In this document: piece after piece, positions 25,399-34,129 of the stretch
How the letters are laid out: every line of letters starts with the position of its first letter
Numbering within the stretch: position 1 is the first letter of the stretch
Assembly: GCA_036666555.1 (NCBI GenBank)
Contig: JAVWVS010000002.1
Span: 1-64,000 of the forward strand
Direction of reading: 5' to 3'
Source of the DNA: UMGS1251 sp036666555
GTDB taxonomy: Bacteria; Bacillota; Clostridia; Lachnospirales; Lachnospiraceae
DNA: 64,000 nt
Notes under the pieces: model-generated
What the model was told of the DNA's origin: nothing
The model's input: only the letters and a program-made list of their open reading frames with translations
Databases searched by the model: none
Program-made: the position numbers and the translations under genes

Positions 25399-26656
25399 TG
25401 CTGCCTCCTAAATGGATCATTTTTTCAATCTGAAAGTCCGTTTCCCGGAACATTTCCCCAAATCCTATATCTTTTAAAGAAATTTGGCAGGTCTTTTCAT
25501 CTAAAAATAGCACTTTCACCTGCAGTCTGACGGAGTAATTTTTCCGCACCGGCAGGCCTTTTAAAGACACGGTCACTACTTCTAGTTCCTTGGTTGCCAA
25601 TGATTCGATATGAATCTCAATGTCTTCGGTATCTTCTAATAACACCTCGAAGGAAGTGTCTGCTTCGTACCATCTGGAACCCCATGTTACGATGGGATAC
25701 CATTGTTCCGTTCCATCCACCCGCATGCGAAGGGATATTTGGTTGGTCATCTTGGTGGCGTCCAAATAGATGGGTCCTTCTAAAAGTCCGGTATGTCGCT
25801 GATAAGAAGTATAGCAAGCGCCTTTGCTGTAGAGGTTATTGCCCAAAAATGCCCGTCGCCCGTTACACAGTACTTTCAGTGATGCCGGGTACCAATTATT
25901 TTCAAATCCCTCTCCGGTTAAAAAGACCGAAGAGACCAGTTTTTTTTCAAATACACCTTCAATAAATAATTTAAACCGTGCATCCGCTTCTTTGGCTTTA
26001 TCCACATTTAACACCGGATAGACCGCTTGTAATTCACTGATTTGGGCCCGCGCCACTTCATCCACTGCCACAAAGGTATTGATTCCCACCCTTTGACCGG
26101 TCTTTAATTTACGGAGCATGTATGCTTTCATCTCATCTCGGTCGCAGTAAAAGAGCGCTGCTTCAAACTGCCACAATTCCTTGGGCTGGTAACACATGTA
26201 GTGGCAAAAGCTTTCCTGGTAATCCTGTACATAAACGCATTCTCTGGCAATATTCATGCGCTGACCGATTCCCTTAAGCATTTTGTCGATGTCCACGCTC
26301 ATGGTGGGCACTGTAAATGTAATTTGATCGATGCGGCTAAACTGCTGTAAGGAAAGCTCGATGAATTTCGCCAACAGCCATACCGCTTCATACGTTTTTT
26401 CGCCAATGCGAATCCGCTCCTGATGGATTGCCCGGTCAAGTAACCCGGACACCACCGTTCCTTCTTTTCGGGAAGCCAGTCGTTTGGCTGCCCTTCCATA
26501 GGCCCAGTTATCCCCTGCACTTCCAATTACCAGTGGAATCTGATAGTTATCCGATGCCACTTCCATGGTCTTTGGCTCTTGTAACTCTTCACTATAATAA
26601 CTGATTTGACAGTTTTTTCCATTCAATTCATACCCTATGATGCTTCCGTGTATCAT
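25373..26656 (-). CDS. Degenerate Hsp70/actin-like protein (recalled as DUF5716)
   Basis: 427 residues. The N-terminus parallels an Hsp70 ATPase lobe: IIGYELNGKNCQISYYSEEL (phosphate-1 strand-turn-strand), IPLVIGSAGDNWAYGRAAKR (compare the I-P-S-V-V...G-x-x-A-K region), ITFTVPTMSVDIDKMLKGIG (compare the ITVPA block) and VYVQDYQESFCHY. The phosphate-2 position reads AALFYCDRDEMKAYML where true Hsp70s have D-L-G-G-G-T. ATP hydrolysis is therefore doubtful. The C-terminal 150 residues are a beta-rich region. Second gene of a coupled trio. The DUF number is from memory. Confidence 0.65.
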   Translation of the reverse strand: MIHGSIIGYELNGKNCQISYYSEELQEPKTMEVASDNYQIPLVIGSAGDNWAYGRAAKRLASRKEGTVVSGLLDRAIHQERIRIGEKTYEAVWLLAKFIELSLQQFSRIDQITFTVPTMSVDIDKMLKGIGQRMNIARECVYVQDYQESFCHYMCYQPKELWQFEAALFYCDRDEMKAYMLRKLKTGQRVGINTFVAVDEVARAQISELQAVYPVLNVDKAKEADARFKLFIEGVFEKKLVSSVFLTGEGFENNWYPASLKVLCNGRRAFLGNNLYSKGACYTSYQRHTGLLEGPIYLDATKMTNQISLRMRVDGTEQWYPIVTWGSRWYEADTSFEVLLEDTEDIEIHIESLATKELEVVTVSLKGLPVRKNYSVRLQVKVLFLDEKTCQISLKDIGFGEMFRETDFQIEKMIHLGGSNGQFNSLS

Positions 26657-26682
26657 GGTGCGTGCTCCACCTTTCTCCTATC

Positions 26683-29600
26683 CTAGTACGTGACAAACAG
26701 TTCTTTTGCCAGTTCGTCTTCGCTACGGTAATTCGCCATTTCCTCCGCCAGTTTTTTCGGTGGCAGTTGACTCATGGCATTTAACCGGCCGTATTTTCCT
26801 TTTGCTTCTACCTGTCGTTCTTGATGACGCTGACTGCGTTCACTGGTCTTTGTCTGTTCCCCCGCTGTTTCTTTAAAATGATAGCTGATGAATTCATCTT
26901 GATAAAGAATCAATTGTTTCACATAGATATTGGCATACATTGGAACCAGTGCTTCCGCGAAATATTCAAATGTTTCCTCCTGGTCCTTACGAAGCTCATA
27001 CAAAACCTTCACTTTGGCATCTTTGAGCTGGGTCTGATAGGCAATCATGGTCTTATCGTAAAGTTGGGTTTCGCGAAGCCACTCTTCCGGATAAACCAAA
27101 TAAAAGGGGAATACTAATTGTTTTTCACACATTTCATACAGAAATGTCCGAAGCATCGTTTCCTTGGCCTCATCATGTTCTTGGGATAGGTTGTGTTCCT
27201 CTGTGGAATAGAATTTAAGCGTAGCCACTTTGCAAATGTCTGCTAAATATTCTTCTGCCTCGAATTCCCGCTGAATCATTTGAAAAATAACCGCATCCAG
27301 TTCCCGTCGACGAACCACGTATTCCTTGGACATATAGGCTAAATATGCCTGCTTTAATCGGAAATAGGCGCCCCCTTCGTAATAGTCTAAGAAAATCTCA
27401 ATTTCCTGAAACACATCTTCAGAAAAGAGCATTTGGGTAATGATGCGTTCTGCCAGTTTATGTGTATTGACCCCATAATTTCTGGCCACCCGCCACAACT
27501 TTTTCATATCTCTGGTGGCGCCGCAATAGTAATTTGCCAGATAGGTCAGTACCACTTTGTCATACTGTTCCCGCTGAAACAGCTCGAAACAGACATAACT
27601 TAGGAACTCGTCCTCGTCATAATTTTCTTCTCGAATCTTTTTGCTGCACATCCGGAAGATATCGGCCTCTTCAAATTCTTCCATACCTTGTTTTTTCAGA
27701 TTTTCGTAAGTCAGTTCCACACCCACGCCTTCTCTGCCTGCCCCTGCAAATCCGGAACCGTATTTGCGGTACATATCGATGAAGCGCAGTTCGTAAAAGA
27801 GTCGCTTGGTGTCGTAGGGAATGGAATCAATATAATAGTCTCCGTCCTTGCCCTCCCAGACAATACGGGATTCTTTGCTGTATAAAAATACTTGGACGCC
27901 ACCTTCTACATACGGCACACGCTGCCGGATTTTCCCATCTTGTTCAATCACCAGTACGTGTTTCATGTTGCTCATCTTGGTCTTCACTTCATAGGCATGG
28001 CAAATGTCATAAAGGGCTTCCAGTCTCTCCGGATCCAGTTCTTCTTCCCTGCAAAATTGTTTATAAATAATACGCAGCTGATCATTGATATGTCGTTTTT
28101 CCAGCTGTTCCCAGGCAAAGCGTTCAATCTGTTCCCGGTATACATCTGAAACTTCGCTGGATTCTTCTTCGTAAGTAATGATGCTGGCATAGAGAAGTGC
28201 TGCTTTTTTGTATTCCAAAGAATTTCCGTGCATAAAGTAAAGGTAGATGGACCTTGGCAGTGTGCCTTTTACTCTGGTTTCATCGATGGACATCATGTAG
28301 TACTCATATAGCTGCGCCATCTTCACTCCGGCATCTACTGCCCGTTGATACCATTTGAAGTAGTAGTTCTGGAACTTATTCCCCTTGATTAGTAGGGTGC
28401 AGATTCCCGTTAAAATCATGGTGTCCTCATATAAATTGTATGCTTTTTCCAAGATGATGTATAAATGACGATTAAAATTCTTTTGCTGACTGGCTAGATT
28501 CGCAGTGTAAAGTGCTTGTTCTTTGGTCAGTAATTTGTATTTTGTGGCAAATAGCAGTACTTGAATCTCAAATGCCCCCAGCTTTTTGAATCGGCTGTTC
28601 TTGTCCCGAAAGCACTCGTAGGCCTCCAGGTAAATGGGCAAGTGATTGGAACCATTGAAAAACTGGCGTTCCAGTACTCGTAACCGTTCCCCCTGATTGC
28701 GGTAGGTGGGATCGCTTTGCAACAGCATCCACAAGATTTGCCAGGATTGTGGATTTTTTATATAGATTTTATTTAATTCGTCCACCACCCGTTCTACGTG
28801 GTCCCCTTCTCGTTTTAAAAGCGCAGTTAAAAATAGGTAGTAGCACCCTTCTTCCGGATGTACTTCCATTTCTTTTCGGTTAAAGCTGTAAGATTCTAAT
28901 AATTTTCTAGCAGCTTCATCCTGATTTTGTTCTAATTCTAAATGTGCCTGTAGTAATTGTAAGTATGCCTTCTTGGGTTCTTCTTCCCGCAGTTCTTTGA
29001 TTTGTTCTAATGCATTATCCAACCACTTCTCTTTTTCGGCTCTTCCAGCCACCACGCCCAGATAGTTTTTGCTCAAACGTGCCAATGCGAAATCGCAATC
29101 CCGTCTATTTTCATCTCGTTTCCCGTGCTGCTCCACTTCAATATTGCAAGTAATGGTTTCGTAAGGTGTTCGAATCAAAATCTGCCCAAAATTGCGCCCG
29201 GCGTGTAACCGTGCCGGTTCCACAATGTATTCCAGCCGGTAGTTACTGCCCACGAATTCGTCTGTGGTCGCTTCTTTTTTCATGATGCGAATGAAATCCC
29301 CTCTGGTGTCAAAAGACATGGGCATGTAGCCCCACGTATTTTTGGTCAGCATCAGAGCATATCGAGTGTCTTCTTTGATATTTTTATAATTTTGCTCTTC
29401 ATAAGATAAGCACAAAAAGATTCGTTCTTTTTGCTTGATTCCCACCAGAAATTCTTCCAGTGCCTGTTCGCTGAGGGACCATGTCCGCATGTTATCATAC
29501 AGATGCAGTACCCGTTTGTCTTCGTATTTTAATATTTCATAAAAATCCCGGGACCGAAACATGCGATGGGCTTCTGCAAAATCCCGAAATGCCAATTTTT

Positions 29601-29991
29601 TGAAATCTCTTGTATTTTGTACTTTCCCGTAAGGCGTCATGAGAAACGGTTTTTCAATAATGGCGGTAAATGGAATGTCATACTCGCCACCATTGCACAC
29701 GATGGTGAATTTCCCTTGTTCCACATGTCCCGGCGGAAGTTCCGATCCATCATAAGTATATTCAATTGTCACCGGATTGCCTTCAAATCCCTGCTCCTTG
29801 CAGTGCATACGAAAGGAAGAGGAATACACAAGCCCTCTGATTTCTTGTTCTGCCTCTGTCTGCAGCGTGAATTTTCCTTGATAAAGTTCCCCTTCCCCAA
29901 TGGTAAGGGTCAGATGGGTCTCTGGAAATGTCACTTTCGGCTGTACAATTTGAAAGTTCCCTTTCGAGAACTTTTTTATCTTATTCTTCAT
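26683..29991 (-). CDS. Large uncharacterised protein of the Hsp70-like unit (recalled as DUF5717)
   Basis: 1102 residues, cytoplasmic, no signal peptide. Residues about 10-110 look like an immunoglobulin-like beta domain (TLTIGEGELYQGKFTLQTEA; EYTYDGSELPPGHVEQGKF), a second such domain spans roughly 205-285, then a long helical part. TPR-like helices are suggested at about 315-460 and 560-700. A beta-hairpin-rich insert lies at about 720-770, followed by more helices and a basic, Gln-rich end. I recall this as a conserved Lachnospiraceae family, always beside the Hsp70-like gene. First gene of the trio, with a near-consensus promoter. No enzyme motif is seen. Confidence 0.75.
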   Translation of the reverse strand: MKNKIKKFSKGNFQIVQPKVTFPETHLTLTIGEGELYQGKFTLQTEAEQEIRGLVYSSSFRMHCKEQGFEGNPVTIEYTYDGSELPPGHVEQGKFTIVCNGGEYDIPFTAIIEKPFLMTPYGKVQNTRDFKKLAFRDFAEAHRMFRSRDFYEILKYEDKRVLHLYDNMRTWSLSEQALEEFLVGIKQKERIFLCLSYEEQNYKNIKEDTRYALMLTKNTWGYMPMSFDTRGDFIRIMKKEATTDEFVGSNYRLEYIVEPARLHAGRNFGQILIRTPYETITCNIEVEQHGKRDENRRDCDFALARLSKNYLGVVAGRAEKEKWLDNALEQIKELREEEPKKAYLQLLQAHLELEQNQDEAARKLLESYSFNRKEMEVHPEEGCYYLFLTALLKREGDHVERVVDELNKIYIKNPQSWQILWMLLQSDPTYRNQGERLRVLERQFFNGSNHLPIYLEAYECFRDKNSRFKKLGAFEIQVLLFATKYKLLTKEQALYTANLASQQKNFNRHLYIILEKAYNLYEDTMILTGICTLLIKGNKFQNYYFKWYQRAVDAGVKMAQLYEYYMMSIDETRVKGTLPRSIYLYFMHGNSLEYKKAALLYASIITYEEESSEVSDVYREQIERFAWEQLEKRHINDQLRIIYKQFCREEELDPERLEALYDICHAYEVKTKMSNMKHVLVIEQDGKIRQRVPYVEGGVQVFLYSKESRIVWEGKDGDYYIDSIPYDTKRLFYELRFIDMYRKYGSGFAGAGREGVGVELTYENLKKQGMEEFEEADIFRMCSKKIREENYDEDEFLSYVCFELFQREQYDKVVLTYLANYYCGATRDMKKLWRVARNYGVNTHKLAERIITQMLFSEDVFQEIEIFLDYYEGGAYFRLKQAYLAYMSKEYVVRRRELDAVIFQMIQREFEAEEYLADICKVATLKFYSTEEHNLSQEHDEAKETMLRTFLYEMCEKQLVFPFYLVYPEEWLRETQLYDKTMIAYQTQLKDAKVKVLYELRKDQEETFEYFAEALVPMYANIYVKQLILYQDEFISYHFKETAGEQTKTSERSQRHQERQVEAKGKYGRLNAMSQLPPKKLAEEMANYRSEDELAKELFVTY

Positions 29992-30051
29992 CTGGTGTTC
30001 TGCCTCTCGTTTCTTTTGCGGGTTTGTTTTTGAAATATGCTATATGGTTTA

Positions 30052-30080
30052 ATTATAAGATATTTTAATAGGAATGGCAA
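30052..30080 (-). promoter_or_regulatory. Promoter of the three-gene Hsp70-like unit
   Basis: TTGCCA, 17-base spacer and TATAAT on the minus strand, about 60 bases before the start codon at 29991. The ribosome site is weak (GAGAGG about nine bases away). Confidence 0.7.
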
Positions 30081-30100
30081 GAAGCTTCTAGTTTTTTAAA

Positions 30101-30184
30101 ATCAACTTTCCATTTTGGGACAGGTCAAAAGTCAATTGGGGACGTAGCCAACTTGAAGTTGGCTACGTCCCCAATTGACTTTTT
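30101..30184. repeat. REP-like palindromic repeat, copy 1
   Basis: A lead sequence (ACTTTCCATTTTGGGACAGG and on) precedes a perfect palindrome at 30127-30183 with 28-base arms and a one-base centre. It contains GGGGACGTAG near the stem base; GTAG is the tetranucleotide typical of REP elements mobilised by RAYT transposases. A second copy lies at 30847-30928 with the same lead order. With T-runs on both sides this copy could also end transcription in both directions. Confidence 0.75.
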
Positions 30185-30185
30185 T

Positions 30186-30213
30186 CATATTTACAACCGC
30201 TGTTTCATACACT
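30186..30213 (+). promoter_or_regulatory. Candidate sporulation sigma-E/K-type promoter of the ferritin-like gene
   Basis: CATATT (30186-30191), a 14-base spacer and CATACACT (30206-30213) match the mother-cell sigma-E consensus (ATA-type -35, CATACA-type -10). No good sigma-A promoter lies in the 58 bases between the repeat and the ribosome site. Supports expression during sporulation. Confidence 0.55.
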
Positions 30214-30247
30214 TTAACATGTCATAATTTCTAAGGAGTGTATGAAA

Positions 30248-30787
30248 ATGTCAAATGATTATTGTAGGAAAGCATGTGGTAACGTACCTACTACTTTTGC
30301 TGCTTCCCTTGCCTATCCACCGGTCTGCATTTGCGGTGAAGACCCTCGTTACGCTAGAATGATGCTAGATAACGTTGGTGGTGCCAACTCGGAAATGTCC
30401 GCTGTCAGTCTATATTTTTACAACCACCTAATTACCGAATCTTGCCCCGAACTGGCGGGTGTCTTTCACGGAATCAGCATTGTTGAAATGCATCACTTAT
30501 CCATTTTCGGAGAACTGACCGAAAAACTGGGCGAAAATCCAAGGCTCTGGTCTTATAAAGGGAATCGCAGAACATACTGGACTCCCGGATATAATAACTA
30601 TCCCATGGATTTAAAACCGATGCTCGTCAACTCCCTAAACGGCGAAAAAAGTGCCATTCAAAAGTACGAACAACAGATTTGTCAGATCAAAGACCACTGC
30701 ATTACGGATAATCTAGAACGCATTATCGCCGACGAAAAACTGCATGTTTGCATTTTTGAAGAGCTGCTGGAAAAATATTGTTCGTGA
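30248..30787 (+). CDS. Ferritin-like domain protein (probable sporulation-linked)
   Basis: 179 residues from ATG 30248, preceded by AAGGAG at nine bases (a second ATG at 30242 is too close). Four-helix ferritin-like pattern with metal ligands: E in ANSEMSAVSLYFYNHL (about 49), E...H in SIVEMHHLSIFGELTEK (about 80-90), then EKSAIQKYEQQI (about 132) and ADEKLHVCIFEELL (about 162-170, ExxH). This resembles CotJC/rubrerythrin-like spore and stress proteins. Several Cys occur near the N-terminus (YCRKACG, CICG). It is the only plus-strand gene between 19 and 43 kb and is flanked by REP-like repeats. Confidence 0.8.
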   Translation: MSNDYCRKACGNVPTTFAASLAYPPVCICGEDPRYARMMLDNVGGANSEMSAVSLYFYNHLITESCPELAGVFHGISIVEMHHLSIFGELTEKLGENPRLWSYKGNRRTYWTPGYNNYPMDLKPMLVNSLNGEKSAIQKYEQQICQIKDHCITDNLERIIADEKLHVCIFEELLEKYCS

Positions 30788-30802
30788 AAAAAATTGCGAC
30801 TA

Positions 30803-30843
30803 CACTATGTTGTGTCCGTTTTTCAGCGGAATACAACATAGTG
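30803..30843 (+). terminator. Stem-loop downstream of the ferritin-like gene
   Basis: Eleven-base arms CACTATGTTGT/ACAACATAGTG enclosing a TCCG/CGGA inner stem. It lies 16 bases after the stop codon. There is no U-run after it, so its efficiency as terminator is uncertain; it may instead be part of the neighbouring repeat. Confidence 0.5.
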
Positions 30844-30846
30844 GTT

Positions 30847-30928
30847 GGGGACAGGTCAATCTTCCATTTGGGGCACCTCAAACTGCAATTGGGGACGTAG
30901 TCAACTTCAAGTTGACTACGTCCCCAAT
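30847..30928. repeat. REP-like palindromic repeat, copy 2
   Basis: GGGGACAGGTCAATCTTCCA opens the unit, followed by a palindrome at 30888-30928 (20-base arms ATTGGGGACGTAG...CTACGTCCCCAAT, one-base centre). It shares the lead and stem of copy 1, in the same order. It ends three bases after the carB stop, and so probably serves as the carAB terminator as well. Confidence 0.75.
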
Positions 30929-30931
30929 GCT

Positions 30932-33900
30932 CTATACCGTTGCAATATCTATAAGTGTTAGTTTTCGTACGTCCGTGTTTTCTAGGCTGGTGATGAGTGC
31001 TTCTGCGGTATCTAACGCCGTGAGTACGTTGACTCCGGTTTCGATGGCGTTTCGTCTGATGAGGAATCCGTCTTTTGCGCGGTCTGCACCTTGTGGTGGG
31101 GTGTCGATGACTAAATCGATCTCGTGTCCGAGGATGAGGTCTAATAAGTTAGGGGACTCTTGTTCGATTTTGTTGATTGCCATGGCTTTGACACCACCGT
31201 CGTTGAGCACCTGAGCCGTTCCTTTGGTGGCAAAGATGCGATAGCCGATGGCTTCGAATCGGCGGCCAATGTCTACGGCTGCTTGTTTGTCTTCGTCTCG
31301 GACGGTCATAATCATGTTTTTGTATTTGGGCAGGTTGATGCCCGCACCTAGGAATGCTTTGTAAAGTGCTTCGTCAAAGGTTTTGGCGATTCCCAGACAT
31401 TCGCCGGTGGATTTCATTTCCGGTCCCAGGCTGATGTCTGCACCACGGATTTTTTCGAAGGAGAATACCGGCATTTTAATGGCAATGTAATCGGCTTCTT
31501 TTTGAAGCCCCGGGGTGTAGCCCAATCCTTGGATGGTATTTCCGATAATGACCTGCGTCGCCAGAGGCACAATGGGAATACCGGTTACTTTGCTGATATA
31601 CGGCACCGTTCGGCTGGACCGGGGGTTCACTTCGATGACAAATACATCTTCTCCGCATACAATGAACTGGATGTTGATCAGTCCGATTACGTGAAGGGAA
31701 CGTGCCAGTTTCTTCGTGTAGTCTTCTATTTTCACCTTGATGGATTCGCTTAAGCTTTGAGCAGGATAAACGGAAATGCTATCGCCGGAGTGAATACCTG
31801 CCCGTTCGATATGTTCCATAATACCCGGAATGAGGATGTCTTCTCCATCGCAGACCGCATCCACTTCAATTTCTTTTCCCACCAGATATTTGTCCACTAA
31901 AATGGGATGTTCCTGAGCGATTCGGTTGATGATGGCGATAAATTCATCGATATCGTGATCGTTAATAGCGATTTGCATTCCCTGTCCACCCAATACGTAA
32001 GAAGGTCTGACCAACACCGGATAACCCAGTTGATTGGCAATTTTTTTCGCTTCTTCCGCGGTATAGACCGTTCCTCCCTGAGGACGGGGAATTTCACACT
32101 GCTCTAAAATGGCATCAAATAGCTCTCGGTCTTCTGCCGCATCTACATTTTCTGCAGAGGTTCCCAGAATCGGTACCCCCATCTTCATCAGACTTTCGGT
32201 CAGTTTAATCGCCGTCTGCCCGCCAAATTGTACAACTGCGCCATCGGGATGTTCCATATCCACGATACTTTCCACATCTTCCGGAGTCAGCGGTTCAAAA
32301 TACAGCTTATCTGCAATATCGAAATCCGTGCTGACGGTCTCCGGGTTATTGTTGACAATAATCGTTTCATACCCTTCCTTGGCAAATGCCCAAGTACAAT
32401 GTACGGAACAGAAGTCAAATTCAATTCCCTGCCCGATGCGAATGGGGCCGGAGCCAAGCACCAACACCTTCTTCTTGGGATGGGTCTCTTCTACTTCGTT
32501 TTCGCTTCCGTACACCGAATAGTAATAAGGGGTGGCTGCCGCAAATTCTGCTGCACATGTGTCTACCATCTTATACGTGGCCGTAATTCCATATTCGTGG
32601 CGGATATCATGAATCTGACGTTCCGTATTCCCCGTTAATTTTGCAATGAGTTCATCCGGAAATTCCATCCGTTTTGCTTCTTTTAATACTTCCGCAGATA
32701 ACGTATGGTGTTTCAGCGTTTCTTCCATCTCCACAATGATGGCAAGTTTATCAATGAACCACAAATCTATTTTCGTAATTTCATGAATCACTTCGTAGGA
32801 AATCCCTTTGCGGATTGCTTCTGCAATGACCCAGATGCGTCGATCATCTACCACTGCCAATTGTTCCAATAGTTCTTCTTTGGAAAGTGCTGTAAAATCA
32901 TAAGATAACAAGCTGTCTACATGCTGCTCCAAGGAGCGAATGGCTTTCATCAATGCCCCTTCAAAGTTATCACAAATGCTCATCACTTCTCCGGTGGCCT
33001 TCATCTGTGTCGTCAGCGTTCGTTTGGCACTGATAAATTTATCAAATGGAAGTCTGGGAATTTTCACTACGCAATAGTCCAGCATAGGTTCAAAACTTGC
33101 ATAGGTCTTCTTGGTAATGGCATTTTTGATTTCATCTAGCGAATATCCAAGGGCAATTTTTGCCGCTACTTTTGCAATGGGGTATCCGGTGGCCTTGGAA
33201 GCCAATGCTGAGGAACGACTAACACGAGGATTGACCTCGATCACGCAGTACTCAAAACTTTCCGGGTGTAATGCATACTGCACATTGCAGCCACCAGTGA
33301 TTTTTAATTCGCTGATAATATTCATAGCGGAAGTCCGAAGCATCTGGTATTCCTTATCCCCTAAGGTCTGGGAAGGTGCCACCACAATACTGTCTCCGGT
33401 GTGAACGCCTACCGGGTCCAAATTCTCCATATTACATACGGTAATGCAGTTTCCGTTATGATCCCGCATCACTTCGTATTCGATTTCTTTCCAGCCTGCA
33501 ATGCAGCGCTCTACCAATACCTGTCCCACACGGGAAAGGCGAAGTCCATTTTCCAGAATTTCTCTTAAAGCTTCCTCGTCTTCTGCGATTCCGCCACCAC
33601 TTCCGCCCATGGTATAGGCCGGACGAAGCACCACCGGATAACCAATGGTTTCCGCAAATGCAACTCCCGCTTCAATATCTTCCACCACCAAAGAAGGTGC
33701 TACCGGTTCCCCTATTTTCTCCATGGTGGTTTTAAATTCCAGACGGTCTTCCGCTTTTTTAATAGTGGCAGAAGTGGTCCCGATTAATTTCACATGGTGA
33801 TTTTTTAAAAATCCATCCTCTTCCAGCTCCATGGCCAAATTCAGCGCAGCCTGTCCACCCAGCGTAGGCAAAACACTGTCCGGATTTTCTTTCAAAATCA

Positions 33901-34129
33901 ACTGTTCCACTACTTCAATGGTCAATGGCTCGATGTAGACTTTATCTGCAATATCCTTATCTGTCATAATGGTGGCAGGATTAGAGTTTAATAATACAAC
34001 TTCCAGACCTTCTTCTTTCAGCGAACGGCAAGCCTGGGTGCCTGCATAATCAAATTCCGCCGCCTGTCCAATGACAATGGGACCGGAGCCGATGACCAAC
34101 ACTTTTTTAATCTCGTTATTTTTTGGCAT
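30932..34129 (-). CDS. carB: Carbamoyl-phosphate synthase large subunit
   Basis: 1065 residues, the usual length. Two homologous ATP-grasp halves: KKVLVIGSGPIVIGQAAEFD at the start and KKVLVLGSGPIRIGQGIEFD at about 550. Each half has the PxxR-type loops (VLRPAYTMGGSGGGIAEDEE; VLVRPSYVLGGQGMQIAIND) and ENxNP-type metal sites (VIEVNPRVSRSSAL; VIEVNPRSSRTVPY). The C-terminal MGS-like allosteric domain is present. It makes carbamoyl phosphate for pyrimidine and arginine synthesis with CarA. TAATG overlap with carA indicates coupling. A REP-like palindrome follows. Confidence 0.98.
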   Translation of the reverse strand: MPKNNEIKKVLVIGSGPIVIGQAAEFDYAGTQACRSLKEEGLEVVLLNSNPATIMTDKDIADKVYIEPLTIEVVEQLILKENPDSVLPTLGGQAALNLAMELEEDGFLKNHHVKLIGTTSATIKKAEDRLEFKTTMEKIGEPVAPSLVVEDIEAGVAFAETIGYPVVLRPAYTMGGSGGGIAEDEEALREILENGLRLSRVGQVLVERCIAGWKEIEYEVMRDHNGNCITVCNMENLDPVGVHTGDSIVVAPSQTLGDKEYQMLRTSAMNIISELKITGGCNVQYALHPESFEYCVIEVNPRVSRSSALASKATGYPIAKVAAKIALGYSLDEIKNAITKKTYASFEPMLDYCVVKIPRLPFDKFISAKRTLTTQMKATGEVMSICDNFEGALMKAIRSLEQHVDSLLSYDFTALSKEELLEQLAVVDDRRIWVIAEAIRKGISYEVIHEITKIDLWFIDKLAIIVEMEETLKHHTLSAEVLKEAKRMEFPDELIAKLTGNTERQIHDIRHEYGITATYKMVDTCAAEFAAATPYYYSVYGSENEVEETHPKKKVLVLGSGPIRIGQGIEFDFCSVHCTWAFAKEGYETIIVNNNPETVSTDFDIADKLYFEPLTPEDVESIVDMEHPDGAVVQFGGQTAIKLTESLMKMGVPILGTSAENVDAAEDRELFDAILEQCEIPRPQGGTVYTAEEAKKIANQLGYPVLVRPSYVLGGQGMQIAINDHDIDEFIAIINRIAQEHPILVDKYLVGKEIEVDAVCDGEDILIPGIMEHIERAGIHSGDSISVYPAQSLSESIKVKIEDYTKKLARSLHVIGLINIQFIVCGEDVFVIEVNPRSSRTVPYISKVTGIPIVPLATQVIIGNTIQGLGYTPGLQKEADYIAIKMPVFSFEKIRGADISLGPEMKSTGECLGIAKTFDEALYKAFLGAGINLPKYKNMIMTVRDEDKQAAVDIGRRFEAIGYRIFATKGTAQVLNDGGVKAMAINKIEQESPNLLDLILGHEIDLVIDTPPQGADRAKDGFLIRRNAIETGVNVLTALDTAEALITSLENTDVRKLTLIDIATV

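Noticed and set aside
30127..30928. CRISPR repeats
   Set aside because: Only two copies, both palindromic and about 760 bp apart with a gene between; no spacer array.
30744..31214. Plus-strand open frame entering the carB region
   Set aside because: It is antisense to the conserved C-terminus of carB and its start overlaps the ferritin-like gene in another frame.
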